DNA from: CAIVAT01 sp038212325
GTDB lineage: Bacteria; Bacteroidota; Bacteroidia; Bacteroidales; FEN-979
NCBI GenBank assembly: GCA_038212325.1
Contig: JBBQUQ010000015.1
Location: 1 to 49,771 of the forward strand
Direction of reading: 5' to 3'
DNA: 49,771 nt
Position numbers and translations under genes: made by a program. Shown piece by piece: positions 17,360 to 25,792 of the stretch; within the stretch, counting starts at the first letter, position 1, and every line of letters starts with the position of its first letter. The notes under the pieces were generated by a model. The model saw only the letters and a program-made list of their open reading frames with translations, made no database searches and was not told the DNA's origin.

Positions 17360-18769
17360 TCAGAGTTTTATTACAAATGCCGCCCGAACTCCAACCGACC
17401 ATGGCTTGGAATTATCGGCGGGTTTTTCATACACCGAGTTAAAATAATACCTTGCACAGGGCTCAATTTCAAAGGAAACCGTTTTATTCAGACGAAAAGC
17501 CGCATTCATCCCGGCCATCACCTGCCAGTTGAGGCTCACCTGTTCAGGAGCAATGTCGTTGATGCTGACAATCCGCTTTGTCCCCGGATCATACTCACCC
17601 GACAACTGTTTGGTGGCAAGCAGGACGGACAGCACCGGCCCCATCCGTACACCAATGGAAATCCGTTCTGTTTGCCAGAAATCATACCCAAGGATCATCG
17701 GGACCTGGAGATAGGTATACCGCTTAACCACCCTGGCATAATCAAGTTTCATCAGGCTGTCCCATACATCCTGCTTCGACACATACATGGTTGGGACATA
17801 TTGGTGAGCCGGATCATTCCAGGTGAAATCCATGGAATCCAGCTTGTTATAAGCACCCAGAAAATCGTTGTATTCCACAACAATTTCATTCGTGCCTTTC
17901 CCAAGCGACAACCCGGCACCTGTCCGAATCGAAAACCGGTCGAAACGGAAAGTGCCTTCTACCCCGAAATTGTTCACAAACTTGGTGTCCTCGAGGGTAT
18001 TGAACATCCACTCCGGTGTATAATATATTCCAAGTGAAAGATTCCATTTGCGATTGTTTGCAGGTGAACTCCCTGGTTTTTCATTCGTTCCTGAAGAGAG
18101 GAGCTTGGCTGAATCAGTTTTTTTAACAATGGAATCCTGGCTGCTATCAGGAACAATTAGATAAACAGGATCAACGGTTTGGGCCATTGCGGCGACATGG
18201 GAATAAACTTCGGCCTGAGCATCGCTTTCAGTAGTTGAAACACTGCCTGAATTTTCCTGGAAGACAGGAATGGTTGCAATTACAGCACTTGAAGGATGGT
18301 TTTCTGCATTTACCATCTGAGCGCTGAAAATCGGGGTTTCTGGAATAGAGGCCGAAACCTTTCGGGGTGACTTGTCATTTGCATGCTGATGGGTTAACTG
18401 CCCTTTGTTTTCAGGTTCTGTTATGGCAGTGGTTTTACTTGATAATGATGCATTATGGTCGGTTCCTGGTTTTATCGTGTTAACAGTTTTAAGGTTTTCC
18501 GCATTGGAATGTTGTGCTGCAAGGACTGGTTTCCTGTCAGGATTAGACGAAGTTGTTTTGGAATAGAGCGCCCAGATGAAGAATCCGGTTCCAACGATTG
18601 CCCCCAAAATAGCAAGAAGGATCAAACCTTTCTTTCCGCTATTTCCTGGTTTTTCGTCCCGCATAACATCCTGCAGAAAAGCTTTTTTGGCAGCATTCGA
18701 AGGAACCATCCGGTGGTCCTGGAGGGTTTCCCTGAACAGGTCATCGATGGGATGATTATACTTTTTCAT
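17360..18769 (-). CDS. Single-TM protein with C-terminal outer-membrane-type beta-barrel
   Basis: A 469-residue protein. Residues 1-46 are charged and presumably cytoplasmic; 47-69 form one transmembrane segment; ~70-230 are Ser/Thr/Asn-rich and disordered; ~235-469 alternate hydrophobic residues in the manner of an outer membrane beta-barrel of the PorT/OprF-like class (YTYLQVPMILGYDF, VGVRAAFVIKL end). The gene overlaps the end of the ECF sigma factor gene by 14 bp, so the two are coexpressed. The position suggests an anti-sigma or envelope-sensing role, but the N-terminus shows no clear zinc-binding anti-sigma motif. The ATG at 18769 (MKKYNHPIDDLF) is chosen over 18802 because it starts the family-like N-terminus. 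Confidence 0.7.
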   Translation of the reverse strand: MKKYNHPIDDLFRETLQDHRMVPSNAAKKAFLQDVMRDEKPGNSGKKGLILLAILGAIVGTGFFIWALYSKTTSSNPDRKPVLAAQHSNAENLKTVNTIKPGTDHNASLSSKTTAITEPENKGQLTHQHANDKSPRKVSASIPETPIFSAQMVNAENHPSSAVIATIPVFQENSGSVSTTESDAQAEVYSHVAAMAQTVDPVYLIVPDSSQDSIVKKTDSAKLLSSGTNEKPGSSPANNRKWNLSLGIYYTPEWMFNTLEDTKFVNNFGVEGTFRFDRFSIRTGAGLSLGKGTNEIVVEYNDFLGAYNKLDSMDFTWNDPAHQYVPTMYVSKQDVWDSLMKLDYARVVKRYTYLQVPMILGYDFWQTERISIGVRMGPVLSVLLATKQLSGEYDPGTKRIVSINDIAPEQVSLNWQVMAGMNAAFRLNKTVSFEIEPCARYYFNSVYEKPADNSKPWSVGVRAAFVIKL

Positions 18770-19340
18770 AGGTCGGCGATATTTTAACTTTGACCAGTTC
18801 ATTCATTTTTTTTCTCAGCAAGGCACGGGCTTTGGAAAGCTGCGACTTGGATGTGTTTTCAGAGCAACCGAGGAGTTCAGCGATCTCCCTGTGCCCGTAT
18901 TGTTCACAAACATAAAGGTTGAATACCGTCCGGTATCCTGCAGGGAGTTCACAGATGAGTTGCAATATTTTTTCCCTGTCTATGCCAAGATATATTTCCT
19001 CCGGGTTAGTTTCGTCCTCCTCATTAAGATCAATTTTATCAAGGATGGGGTCAATATCCACGAAGTTTTTCTCTTTCACTCTGCTCCGCAGAAAATTCAG
19101 GGCTGTGTTGACAATAATTCGTCGCATCCAGGCTTCCAGCGATCCGTCGGACCTTATTTTAAATGTGTCGATTTTCCGGATGATTTTGATGAATCCGTCA
19201 TGCAGGATGTCCTCAGCATCATCACGGTTGCCGCAGTATCGAAAACAAACGCTGAGCAGGGTTGGGGCATAGGTGTCGTACAACGCTTCTATGGCGCCTG
19301 CATCCCTGCTGATTGCTTTTTTGATAAGGGCTTCCTCCAC
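18756..19340 (-). CDS. ECF-subfamily RNA polymerase sigma factor
   Basis: A 194-residue sigma-70 family protein of the ECF group. Region 2 runs over ~10-85 with the core-binding segment DAEDILHDGFIKIIRK and the -10 recognition helix near WMRRIIVNTALNFLR; region 4 (~130-185) holds the helix-turn-helix YGHREIAELLGCSENTSKSQLSKAR. An acidic linker separates them. It would direct transcription of a dedicated regulon; the overlapping downstream gene encodes a membrane-anchored protein that is the natural candidate for its regulator. Upstream, the minus strand has TATCTTTA (19367-19360), one mismatch from the -7 consensus. Confidence 0.94.
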   Translation of the reverse strand: MEEALIKKAISRDAGAIEALYDTYAPTLLSVCFRYCGNRDDAEDILHDGFIKIIRKIDTFKIRSDGSLEAWMRRIIVNTALNFLRSRVKEKNFVDIDPILDKIDLNEEDETNPEEIYLGIDREKILQLICELPAGYRTVFNLYVCEQYGHREIAELLGCSENTSKSQLSKARALLRKKMNELVKVKISPTYEKV

Positions 19341-19560
19341 GTGAATTCATTATCCTGCATAAAGATAACACAAGAGTTGCCATAGGTTGCCTGGGAAATT
19401 TTTCTTTTTTCAACTTTTCGTTTTTCGTCTTTCACGCGACACTCATCGTTTTTCATTATTCTCTGCTGGTTCAGGGTTCAATGAAAAGAGTACAGTTTTA
19501 CAGGATTGACGATTAAGCAGAAATCTGCGCAATTGTGGATGATGGGAGTGTTTTTTTTAC

Positions 19561-19783
19561 CACAATAGTCACAGCAGGCACATTAGAAATTAATTAGGAT
19601 AAAGATGAAAACACAGAAATTTTTGAATGACTTGACCCGGAGCATAATTGGCTCTGCGATTGAAATTCACAGGGAATTGGGTCCGGGATTACTTGAAAGT
19701 GACCGACCTTTTTGCACAATTACCAAAAGGGTATTAAAACAACTCCTATTGTGATTTCTAATGTGCCTGCTGTGACTATTGTG
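19561..19783. mobile_element. Small element bounded by 30-bp perfect inverted repeats
   Basis: Bases 19561-19590 and 19754-19783 are exact reverse complements over 30 bp (outer ends CACAATAGTCACAGCAGGCA...). They enclose 163 bp that encode only a truncated GxxExxY-family reading frame. This looks like a non-autonomous element or the remnant of a mobile GxxExxY cassette. No target-site duplication is obvious. The flanks 19341-19560 and 19784-19904 show no gene. Confidence 0.7.
19605..19754 (+). pseudogene. Truncated GxxExxY family protein
   Basis: The 49-residue frame starts MKTQKFLNDLTRSIIGSA and continues to ELGPGLLES, which matches the N-terminal ~32 residues of GxxExxY (PDDEXK-like) proteins. 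Homology stops exactly inside the G-x-x-E-x-x-Y motif: GLLES is followed by DR instead of a residue and Tyr. The remaining 17 residues are unrelated, and the stop lies at the inner edge of the right inverted repeat. Intact family members are about 120-130 residues. The core catalytic region is missing, so the product should be inactive. Confidence 0.75.
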
Positions 19784-19904
19784 TTGAGAAAAACTAAATG
19801 AATGGCCGGTCATAAAAAAAACAGTTTATAATTCACAGTAAAAACTGAATAACGAAAAATGAAAAGTGCCTATAAATACGATCAGGAAATATTAAAAAAA
19901 AAGA

Positions 19905-19929
19905 GGCTGCCGGAAATATTCCGGCAGCC
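19905..19929 (-). terminator. Rho-independent terminator of the pyrophosphatase gene
   Basis: An 11-bp stem (GGCTGCCGGAA at 19905-19915 with TTCCGGCAGCC at 19919-19929), three-base loop, and A/T runs on both sides, so it can work in either direction. It lies 25 bp past the hppA stop codon. Confidence 0.9.
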
Positions 19930-19953
19930 CTTTTTTGCAAGTAAGTGAAAAAG

Positions 19954-22374
19954 TTAGTCTTTAATACGCATTTTATAAAATGAGCGGTAAACAAAATAAA
20001 GGGCAACAACAAAAAAAGCAAGCCCGATGTAATGTGCCATCGGCCTGAAATGAACCGACAAGGCAATTTCCATGGCCAGCAACCCGAACAAGGTGGTAAA
20101 CTTGATGATGGGGTTCATGGCAACGGAAGAGGTGTCTTTGAACGGATCTCCCACAGTATCGCCAACCACCGACGCGGCATGAAGATCGGTTCCCTTTTCT
20201 TTCATGTCAACTTCAATCACCTTTTTGGCATTATCCCAGGCGCCGCCTGCATTGGCCATAAAGATGGCCTGGTATAACCCGAAAAAGGCAATGGAAATCA
20301 GGTAGCTCACAAAAAGTGAAACCGGTAACGCATAATTCAGCTTTTCCGCAGCGCTCATCGATTCGGTAAGGCCGGTAGGGGAAGATAAAAATGCAAATGC
20401 CAGGGCAAAGGAGAAGATGGCGATGAATATATTCAGCATGCCTTTCTGTGCATAAACAGTGCAGATCTGCACAACCTCTTTCGACTTGGCCGTGTCGGCT
20501 TTTTTGGGAGCATTCGGGTCAAGGTTTATGTTATCCTTGATGTAGGCTACGGCCCGGCTTGCACCGGTTGTAACTGCCTGTATGGAAGCGCCGCTGAACC
20601 AGTATATAACCGCGCCCCCCAGTAAAAATCCAAGGATGGTATATGGATTTAAAAGGTTCAATATCTGTTCGGGTTCAATCCCCAGCGACTTCTTGATAAC
20701 CAGGATCAGCGAAAAGATCATCGTGGTGGCTCCAACAACCGCAGTGCCGATCAGCACCGGCTTAGCCGTGGCTTTGAAGGTGTTTCCGGCGCCGTCGTTG
20801 GCTTCGAGATAATGCTTCGACTTTTCAAAATCAGGTTTGAAGCCGAAATCACGCTCAATTTCAGCAGAAATGCCGGGAATCTCTTCGATCAGCGACAATT
20901 CGTAGATGGATTGCGCATTGTCGGTTACGGGTCCGTAGCTGTCAACAGCGATCGTGACCGGGCCCATGCCAAGCATCCCGAAGGCCACGAGTCCGAAGGC
21001 GAATATGGAAGGATAGATCATGAAATTGCTTAACCCGAAGGTGCTGGCATAATAGGCTACGAACATCAGCAGGAAAAAAACCATGCCCTGCCAGAAGGCG
21101 CTGAAATTACCGGCAACCAGGCCTGAAAGAATGTTGAGCGAAGCGCCGCCCTCCTGCGATGCAACAACCACTTCGTTCACATGCGTGGATTTGGGGCTGG
21201 TGAAGAGCTTCGTAAACTCGGGAATCAGCGCAGCTCCAAGGGTGCCGGCGCTGATGATTACCGATAAAGTGATCCAGAGGTCGTACGGAAGATCCCTGAT
21301 TGTGAGGTAGCTGATGATAAAGGTAACAGCGATGGACAGCAAGGAGGTGATCCATACGAGTGAGGTCAGTGGTTTTTCAAAATCAAGATCATCGACATGA
21401 CTGTATCTTGCCTTGCTGATGGCCCCATTGATCCAGAAAGCAACGATGGAGGTGATGATCATGAAAATTCTCATGACGAAAATCCAGGTAAGCAGTTGAA
21501 CCTGCAGGGCAGGATCGGCAACTGCAAGAACGATAAATGAAATCAGGGCAACACCGGTTACCCCGTATGTTTCAAAGCCATCTGCCGTCGGGCCTACGCT
21601 GTCGCCGGCATTGTCGCCGACACAATCGGCAATGGTTCCCGGGTTTCGGGGATCATCTTCGCCTATTTTAAAGATCACCTTCATCAGGTCGGAACCAATA
21701 TCAGCAATTTTAGTAAAAATTCCACCCGCAATTCTTAAGGCCGAGGCACCCAACGATTCACCAATGGCAAAGCCGATAAAACTTGCCCCGGCAAATTCTC
21801 CCGGTACGAACATTAATATGATCAGCATGATGATCAGTTCCAGTGAGATCAGTACAACGCCAATGCTCATCCCGGCATTCAAAGGGATATTCAGAAGCTT
21901 GATCGGTTTTCGCTCCAGCGCTGCAAATGCCATGCGCGCATTGGCCAGGGTGTTCATCCTGATGCCGAACCAGGCCACACTGTACGACCCGAGGATGCCG
22001 ATCACCGTCCATCCAAGAATCATCAATACCCCGCCGATTCCAAAATTCGCCTCCGAAAGCCAGCCGAAGTAAAAGGCCACGGCAGAGCCGATAAATGCAA
22101 AAAGAATCATTAAAAATTTTCCCTGCTGAACGAGATAGGTCTTTGCCGTCTCAAAAATTACCTGTGCCACATCCAGCATGGATTTATGCGCACCGATTTT
22201 TTTTACTTTGAGAAATTGGAATAATCCAAACATAAAACCTGCTATGGTGATCAGGAAACCCCAGTAAAGGATTGACTGATCTCTGATCCCGGCAGGAATT
22301 ACAAGATCTGCTTCGCTTGCCATTGTCAGAAAGGGCAAAAGCAATGACGTAAGAATTGTAATGGCTCTTTTCAT
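19954..22374 (-). CDS. hppA: Membrane-bound ion-translocating pyrophosphatase
   Basis: An 806-residue polytopic inner membrane protein that couples hydrolysis of pyrophosphate to pumping of H+ or Na+. It carries the family's substrate loops: GGIFTKIADIGSDLMKVIFK, then EDDPRNPGTIADCVGDNAGD, plus C-terminal GDTVGDPFKDTSSVAMNPIIK. At the position that separates K+-dependent (GNTTAA) from K+-independent (GNTTKA) enzymes it reads GNTFKA, so the Lys predicts K+-independence, hence more likely an H+ pump; the neighbouring residues differ from both textbook forms. It is longer than the usual ~670-770 residues, with an N-terminal hydrophobic segment and an extended loop. A -7 element precedes it by 31 bp and a strong terminator follows, so it is monocistronic. 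Confidence 0.95.
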   Translation of the reverse strand: MKRAITILTSLLLPFLTMASEADLVIPAGIRDQSILYWGFLITIAGFMFGLFQFLKVKKIGAHKSMLDVAQVIFETAKTYLVQQGKFLMILFAFIGSAVAFYFGWLSEANFGIGGVLMILGWTVIGILGSYSVAWFGIRMNTLANARMAFAALERKPIKLLNIPLNAGMSIGVVLISLELIIMLIILMFVPGEFAGASFIGFAIGESLGASALRIAGGIFTKIADIGSDLMKVIFKIGEDDPRNPGTIADCVGDNAGDSVGPTADGFETYGVTGVALISFIVLAVADPALQVQLLTWIFVMRIFMIITSIVAFWINGAISKARYSHVDDLDFEKPLTSLVWITSLLSIAVTFIISYLTIRDLPYDLWITLSVIISAGTLGAALIPEFTKLFTSPKSTHVNEVVVASQEGGASLNILSGLVAGNFSAFWQGMVFFLLMFVAYYASTFGLSNFMIYPSIFAFGLVAFGMLGMGPVTIAVDSYGPVTDNAQSIYELSLIEEIPGISAEIERDFGFKPDFEKSKHYLEANDGAGNTFKATAKPVLIGTAVVGATTMIFSLILVIKKSLGIEPEQILNLLNPYTILGFLLGGAVIYWFSGASIQAVTTGASRAVAYIKDNINLDPNAPKKADTAKSKEVVQICTVYAQKGMLNIFIAIFSFALAFAFLSSPTGLTESMSAAEKLNYALPVSLFVSYLISIAFFGLYQAIFMANAGGAWDNAKKVIEVDMKEKGTDLHAASVVGDTVGDPFKDTSSVAMNPIIKFTTLFGLLAMEIALSVHFRPMAHYIGLAFFVVALYFVYRSFYKMRIKD

Positions 22375-22404
22375 ATTTACCTATTTAATTATTTAGACTG
22401 ATCA

Positions 22405-22412
22405 CAAAAATA
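22405..22412 (-). promoter_or_regulatory. -7 promoter element for hppA
   Basis: TATTTTTG on the minus strand matches TAnnTTTG; predicted transcription start is near 22398, 24 nt before the ATG at 22374. Confidence 0.5.
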
Positions 22413-22450
22413 GAAAGAATTTTGAGAAAACCGAGAATTTTTGAACATCT

Positions 22451-22482
22451 TTTGTCTGTTCGGGATTTTTCCCGTAGGTTTG
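22451..22482 (+). promoter_or_regulatory. Promoter of the bifunctional nuclease gene
   Basis: TTTG at 22451-22454 and TAGGTTTG at 22475-22482 match the Bacteroidota -33 and -7 elements with 20 bp between them. Start predicted near 22489, 20 nt before the ATG at 22509. Confidence 0.7.
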
Positions 22483-22508
22483 TAATTGGGTAATCCCGGG
22501 AAATTAAC

Positions 22509-23093
22509 ATGGAAAAGATCAGGTTGGATATCATCGGAATGTCTTATAGCCAGTCGCAAAGCGGGGCATATGCCCTTATTCTCGGCGAACGCGACGGAAA
22601 CCGGCGCCTGCCAATAATCATTGGCGGCTTTGAAGCGCAATCAATTGCCATCGAACTTGAAAAAATCAGGACTCCGCGGCCGTTGACTCATGACCTGTTT
22701 AAAGCCTTTGCCGATGCGTACAATATTGAAGTGTCGGAGGTGGTGATCAGTAAATTCAGCGAAGGGGTTTTTCATGCCAAACTGGTTTGTACCGATGGCC
22801 ACAAAATCGAGGAAGTCGATTCCCGAACGTCTGATGCAATTGCCCTTGCCTTGCGGTTTAGCTGCCCCGTATTTACCTACGAGAGCATCATGGCTGCTGC
22901 AGGCATCCTGATGGAAGAGGAGGCTGATTTGCTTAAACATGATGCGCCTCTTCCTGAAGGCGAACCAGGAGAACATGTCTCCTTCGCCGATGCGACCCTG
23001 CCCGAATTGAAAGAAATGCTTCAGAGCGCCATTGAGAATGAGGAATATGAAAGAGCCTCCAAAATCAGAGACGAACTGAACAAGCGTAAGTAA
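22509..23093 (+). CDS. DUF151 bifunctional nuclease with C-terminal UVR motif
   Basis: A 194-residue protein. Residues ~1-130 are the DUF151 / bifunctional nuclease domain (RLPIIIGGFEAQSIAIELE, SRTSDAIALALRF are diagnostic), a fold reported to have DNase and RNase activity in plant and bacterial homologues. Residues ~160-192 form a UvrB/UvrC-type helical hairpin (LKEMLQSAIENEEYERASKI), a protein-interaction motif. This fusion is common in Bacteroidota. Its physiological role is not established. It may be cotranscribed with the nucleoside permease 42 bp downstream. Confidence 0.9.
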   Translation: MEKIRLDIIGMSYSQSQSGAYALILGERDGNRRLPIIIGGFEAQSIAIELEKIRTPRPLTHDLFKAFADAYNIEVSEVVISKFSEGVFHAKLVCTDGHKIEEVDSRTSDAIALALRFSCPVFTYESIMAAAGILMEEEADLLKHDAPLPEGEPGEHVSFADATLPELKEMLQSAIENEEYERASKIRDELNKRK

Positions 23094-23135
23094 TTTCTTT
23101 CCCGTAAATTTATTTATCTATTAAAATACTGACCC

Positions 23136-24377
23136 ATGGGTATCAAGCAACGTCTTATCCTGATGAATTTTTTCCAGTTCTTCGTATGGGGAGCATGGCT
23201 CATCTCCCTGGGAGGTTATATGATTAACACCCTGAAATTTACAGGAGGGCAGGTTGGCAGCATTTATGCTACGATGGGAATAGCCTCCCTCTTTATGCCG
23301 GCTTTATTGGGTATTGTAGCCGACAGGTGGATAAATGCGGAACGGGTCCTGGGGATTTGTCACCTTGCAGGAGCAATCATGTTGTTCTGGGCTTCGACAG
23401 TGACTGACCCGGCGTTGCTTTACTGGATCATGCTGTTGAACGCAATGGCCTATATGCCTACGATCGCTCTGAGTAATACGGTTTCATACAATGTCCTCGA
23501 GCAGAAAGGCTTTATTGTTGTGAAGGAATTTCCGCCGATCAGGGTATGGGGTACCATAGGATTCATCTGCGCCATGTGGGTTATCGATCTCAGTGGCTGG
23601 ACGATGAGTTCATTTCAGCTTATTTTTAGTTCAGCCATTTCCCTGGTACTGGGGTTATATGCTTTCACAATGCCAAAATGTCCGCCTGTTATAAACACAG
23701 CAAAACGCAATTGGATAGAAACCATGGGCCTCGAAGCATTCATTCTCTTTAAAAGACGCAGAATGGCCATTTTCTTCGTGTTTGCTATGTTTTTGGGTGC
23801 TGCCCTGCAAATTACCAATACGTTCGGGGGCTCATTCCTCTCAGATTTCAAGGATCAATATGCAGGCTATTTTGCAGTTGAACATCCGATTCTCTTAATG
23901 TCGGTCTCGCAAATTTCTGAAACCCTGTTCATCCTCACCATTCCGTTTTTCCTGTTCAGGTTTGGTATTAAAAAGGTGATGCTGATGAGCATCTTCGCAT
24001 GGGTGTTCCGCTTTGGGCTTTTCGCGGTAGGGAATCCCGGAAATGGTTTGATTTTGCTTATTCTGTCAATGATCATCTATGGAATGGCCTTCGACTTTTT
24101 TAATATTTCCGGATCCCTGTTTGTTGAGAAAGAGGCTGAAGTTAAAATCAGGGCCAGCGCACAGGGGTTGTTCATGATCATGACAAATGGATTTGGTGCT
24201 TTTCTGGGCGGCGTTCTCAGTGGTTGGGTGGTCGATTTCTTTACCGTCGATGGTGTGAAAAACTGGACGAACATCTGGTTCACATTTGCTGCCTATACAC
24301 TTCTCCTGGGAATTATTTTCCCGATCGTGTTTAAATACAAGCACGACCCCGAAGCACTGAAAGAAGCCCATCATTAA
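23136..24377 (+). CDS. Nucleoside:H+ symporter, NupG-like MFS permease
   Basis: A 413-residue major facilitator with about twelve hydrophobic helices. N-terminal LILMNFFQFFVWGAWLISLG, the loop ADRWINAERVLGICH and C-terminal GAFLGGVLSGWVVDFF match the nucleoside permease family (NupG/XapB type). It would import nucleosides across the inner membrane in symport with protons. Its neighbours thyA and folA, and PNP further on, support a nucleotide theme. The stop is followed after 39 bp by thyA, so these may form an operon. Confidence 0.88.
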   Translation: MGIKQRLILMNFFQFFVWGAWLISLGGYMINTLKFTGGQVGSIYATMGIASLFMPALLGIVADRWINAERVLGICHLAGAIMLFWASTVTDPALLYWIMLLNAMAYMPTIALSNTVSYNVLEQKGFIVVKEFPPIRVWGTIGFICAMWVIDLSGWTMSSFQLIFSSAISLVLGLYAFTMPKCPPVINTAKRNWIETMGLEAFILFKRRRMAIFFVFAMFLGAALQITNTFGGSFLSDFKDQYAGYFAVEHPILLMSVSQISETLFILTIPFFLFRFGIKKVMLMSIFAWVFRFGLFAVGNPGNGLILLILSMIIYGMAFDFFNISGSLFVEKEAEVKIRASAQGLFMIMTNGFGAFLGGVLSGWVVDFFTVDGVKNWTNIWFTFAAYTLLLGIIFPIVFKYKHDPEALKEAHH

Positions 24378-24378
24378 T

Positions 24379-24410
24379 TTTCACCATTTCACCATTTCAC
24401 CATTTCACCA
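24379..24410. repeat. 8-bp tandem repeat before thyA
   Basis: Four exact copies of TTTCACCA fill almost the whole gap between the permease stop and the thyA ATG. No gene lies in it; it sets the distance between the two genes. Confidence 0.9.
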
Positions 24411-24416
24411 TTTATT

Positions 24417-25211
24417 ATGCAGCAATACCTCAATCTCCTTGACCACGTCCTCTCTTCCGGCGTCCAAAAACCCGACCGAACCGGAACCGGTACGATCAGT
24501 GTTTTCGGTTACCAGATGAGGTTCGATCTCCGGGAGAGTTTCCCATTACTTACCACCAAGAAATTACACCTGCGGTCGATCATTCATGAACTGCTGTGGT
24601 TTCTGCAGGGTTCGACCAACACGAAGTACCTTACCGACAATAATGTGACCATCTGGAACGAATGGGCTGATGCGGATGGAAACCTGGGACCTGTTTACGG
24701 CCACCAGTGGCGCTCGTGGCCAAAGCCCGACGGCTCGCATGTTGACCAGGTCAAACAGGTGGTCGTTTCGATTAAGCATAATCCCGATTCGCGCCGTCAC
24801 ATTGTCAGTGCATGGAATGTGGGCGACCTCGACCAGATGGCGCTGCCGCCCTGCCATCTGTTGTTCCAGTTTTATGTCGCCAATGGCGAACTTTCATGCC
24901 AGATGTACCAGCGGAGTTGCGACATTTTCCTGGGTGTGCCGTTCAACATCGCCTCCTATGCGTTGCTCACATTGATGATGGCCCGGGCAACAGGGCTCAG
25001 GCCCGGCGAATTCATTCATACCCTTGGCGATGCGCATATATACCTGAATCACCTTGACCAGGTTCGGCTCCAACGATCACGCGAACCCATGCCACCTCCG
25101 CAGATGCATCTCAATCCCGTGGTAAAAAACATCGATGACTTCCGTTTTGACGATTTTCAACTGGTCGGCTATCAATCACATCCCCACATTAAAGGAGATA
25201 TCGCCGTGTAA
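24417..25211 (+). CDS. thyA: Thymidylate synthase
   Basis: A 264-residue classical thymidylate synthase (the same length as E. coli ThyA) that converts dUMP to dTMP with methylenetetrahydrofolate. The nucleophile is Cys146 in ALPPCHLLFQFYV, and the dUMP phosphate contacts include Arg21 (PDRTGTGT) and DSRRHIVSAW (125-133). QRSCDIFLGVPFNIASYALL and HTLGDAHIYLNH are also present. folA follows 92 bp downstream, giving the usual thyA-folA pair in which dihydrofolate made by ThyA is re-reduced by FolA. Confidence 0.98.
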   Translation: MQQYLNLLDHVLSSGVQKPDRTGTGTISVFGYQMRFDLRESFPLLTTKKLHLRSIIHELLWFLQGSTNTKYLTDNNVTIWNEWADADGNLGPVYGHQWRSWPKPDGSHVDQVKQVVVSIKHNPDSRRHIVSAWNVGDLDQMALPPCHLLFQFYVANGELSCQMYQRSCDIFLGVPFNIASYALLTLMMARATGLRPGEFIHTLGDAHIYLNHLDQVRLQRSREPMPPPQMHLNPVVKNIDDFRFDDFQLVGYQSHPHIKGDIAV

Positions 25212-25214
25212 CAA

Positions 25215-25270
25215 AATTTTGCAATTTTGCAATTTTGCAATTTGCAATTTACATTTTACATTTTACATTT
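25215..25270. repeat. AT-rich tandem repeats between thyA and folA
   Basis: Three copies of an AATTTTGC-type octamer pass into three copies of a TTTTACA-type heptamer. No gene or clear promoter is seen in it. Confidence 0.8.
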
Positions 25271-25303
25271 TTATTAACCTAAAGTCCTTAAATATCACCC
25301 ACC

Positions 25304-25792
25304 ATGATATCCATCATCGTCGCCATTGCTCAAAATATGGCCATCGGAAAAAACAATGACCTGCTGTGGCACATTCCGGCGGATCTGAAAAGATTTAAAA
25401 GCGTCACCAGCGGCCACCCGGTGATCATGGGAAAACGAACCTGGGACTCACTTCCGCGCCGTCCCCTGCCAAACCGGAGGAATATCGTGATCACCGATTT
25501 ACCGGGAGAACAGATCGATGGCTGTGAAATGGCCTATTCGATCGATGAGGCAATAGCGAAATGCAAGGAGGGAGAAGAGAATTTTATTATCGGCGGGGCG
25601 TCGGTATACAGGCAGTTTTTAGCGATTGCCGATAGGCTTTACCTCACCTTTGTCCATAAATCCTTCGAAGCGGATGTCTATTTCCCGGAAATCGATTTTT
25701 CCGGATGGAAACGAATTTTCAAGGAAGACTTTCCACCTGATGATGTCAATGATTTTGCGTATTCAAATGAAATATACGACCGGGTAGAGTGA
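25304..25792 (+). CDS. folA: Dihydrofolate reductase
   Basis: A 162-residue chromosomal-type dihydrofolate reductase that reduces dihydrofolate to tetrahydrofolate with NADPH. Diagnostic segments: ISIIVAIAQNMAIGKNNDL at the N-terminus, WHIPADLKRFK with the catalytic acid Asp27, VIMGKRTWDSLP for NADPH binding, and FIIGGASVYRQF. The length is typical. It ends directly beside the stop of the opposite-strand gene at 25793, with no spacer. Confidence 0.97.
   Translation: MISIIVAIAQNMAIGKNNDLLWHIPADLKRFKSVTSGHPVIMGKRTWDSLPRRPLPNRRNIVITDLPGEQIDGCEMAYSIDEAIAKCKEGEENFIIGGASVYRQFLAIADRLYLTFVHKSFEADVYFPEIDFSGWKRIFKEDFPPDDVNDFAYSNEIYDRVE

Noticed and set aside
17211..17402. Reading frame with MQT/MQA repeats
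   Set aside because: Merely the translation of the 9-bp tandem repeat; no ribosome entry or homology.
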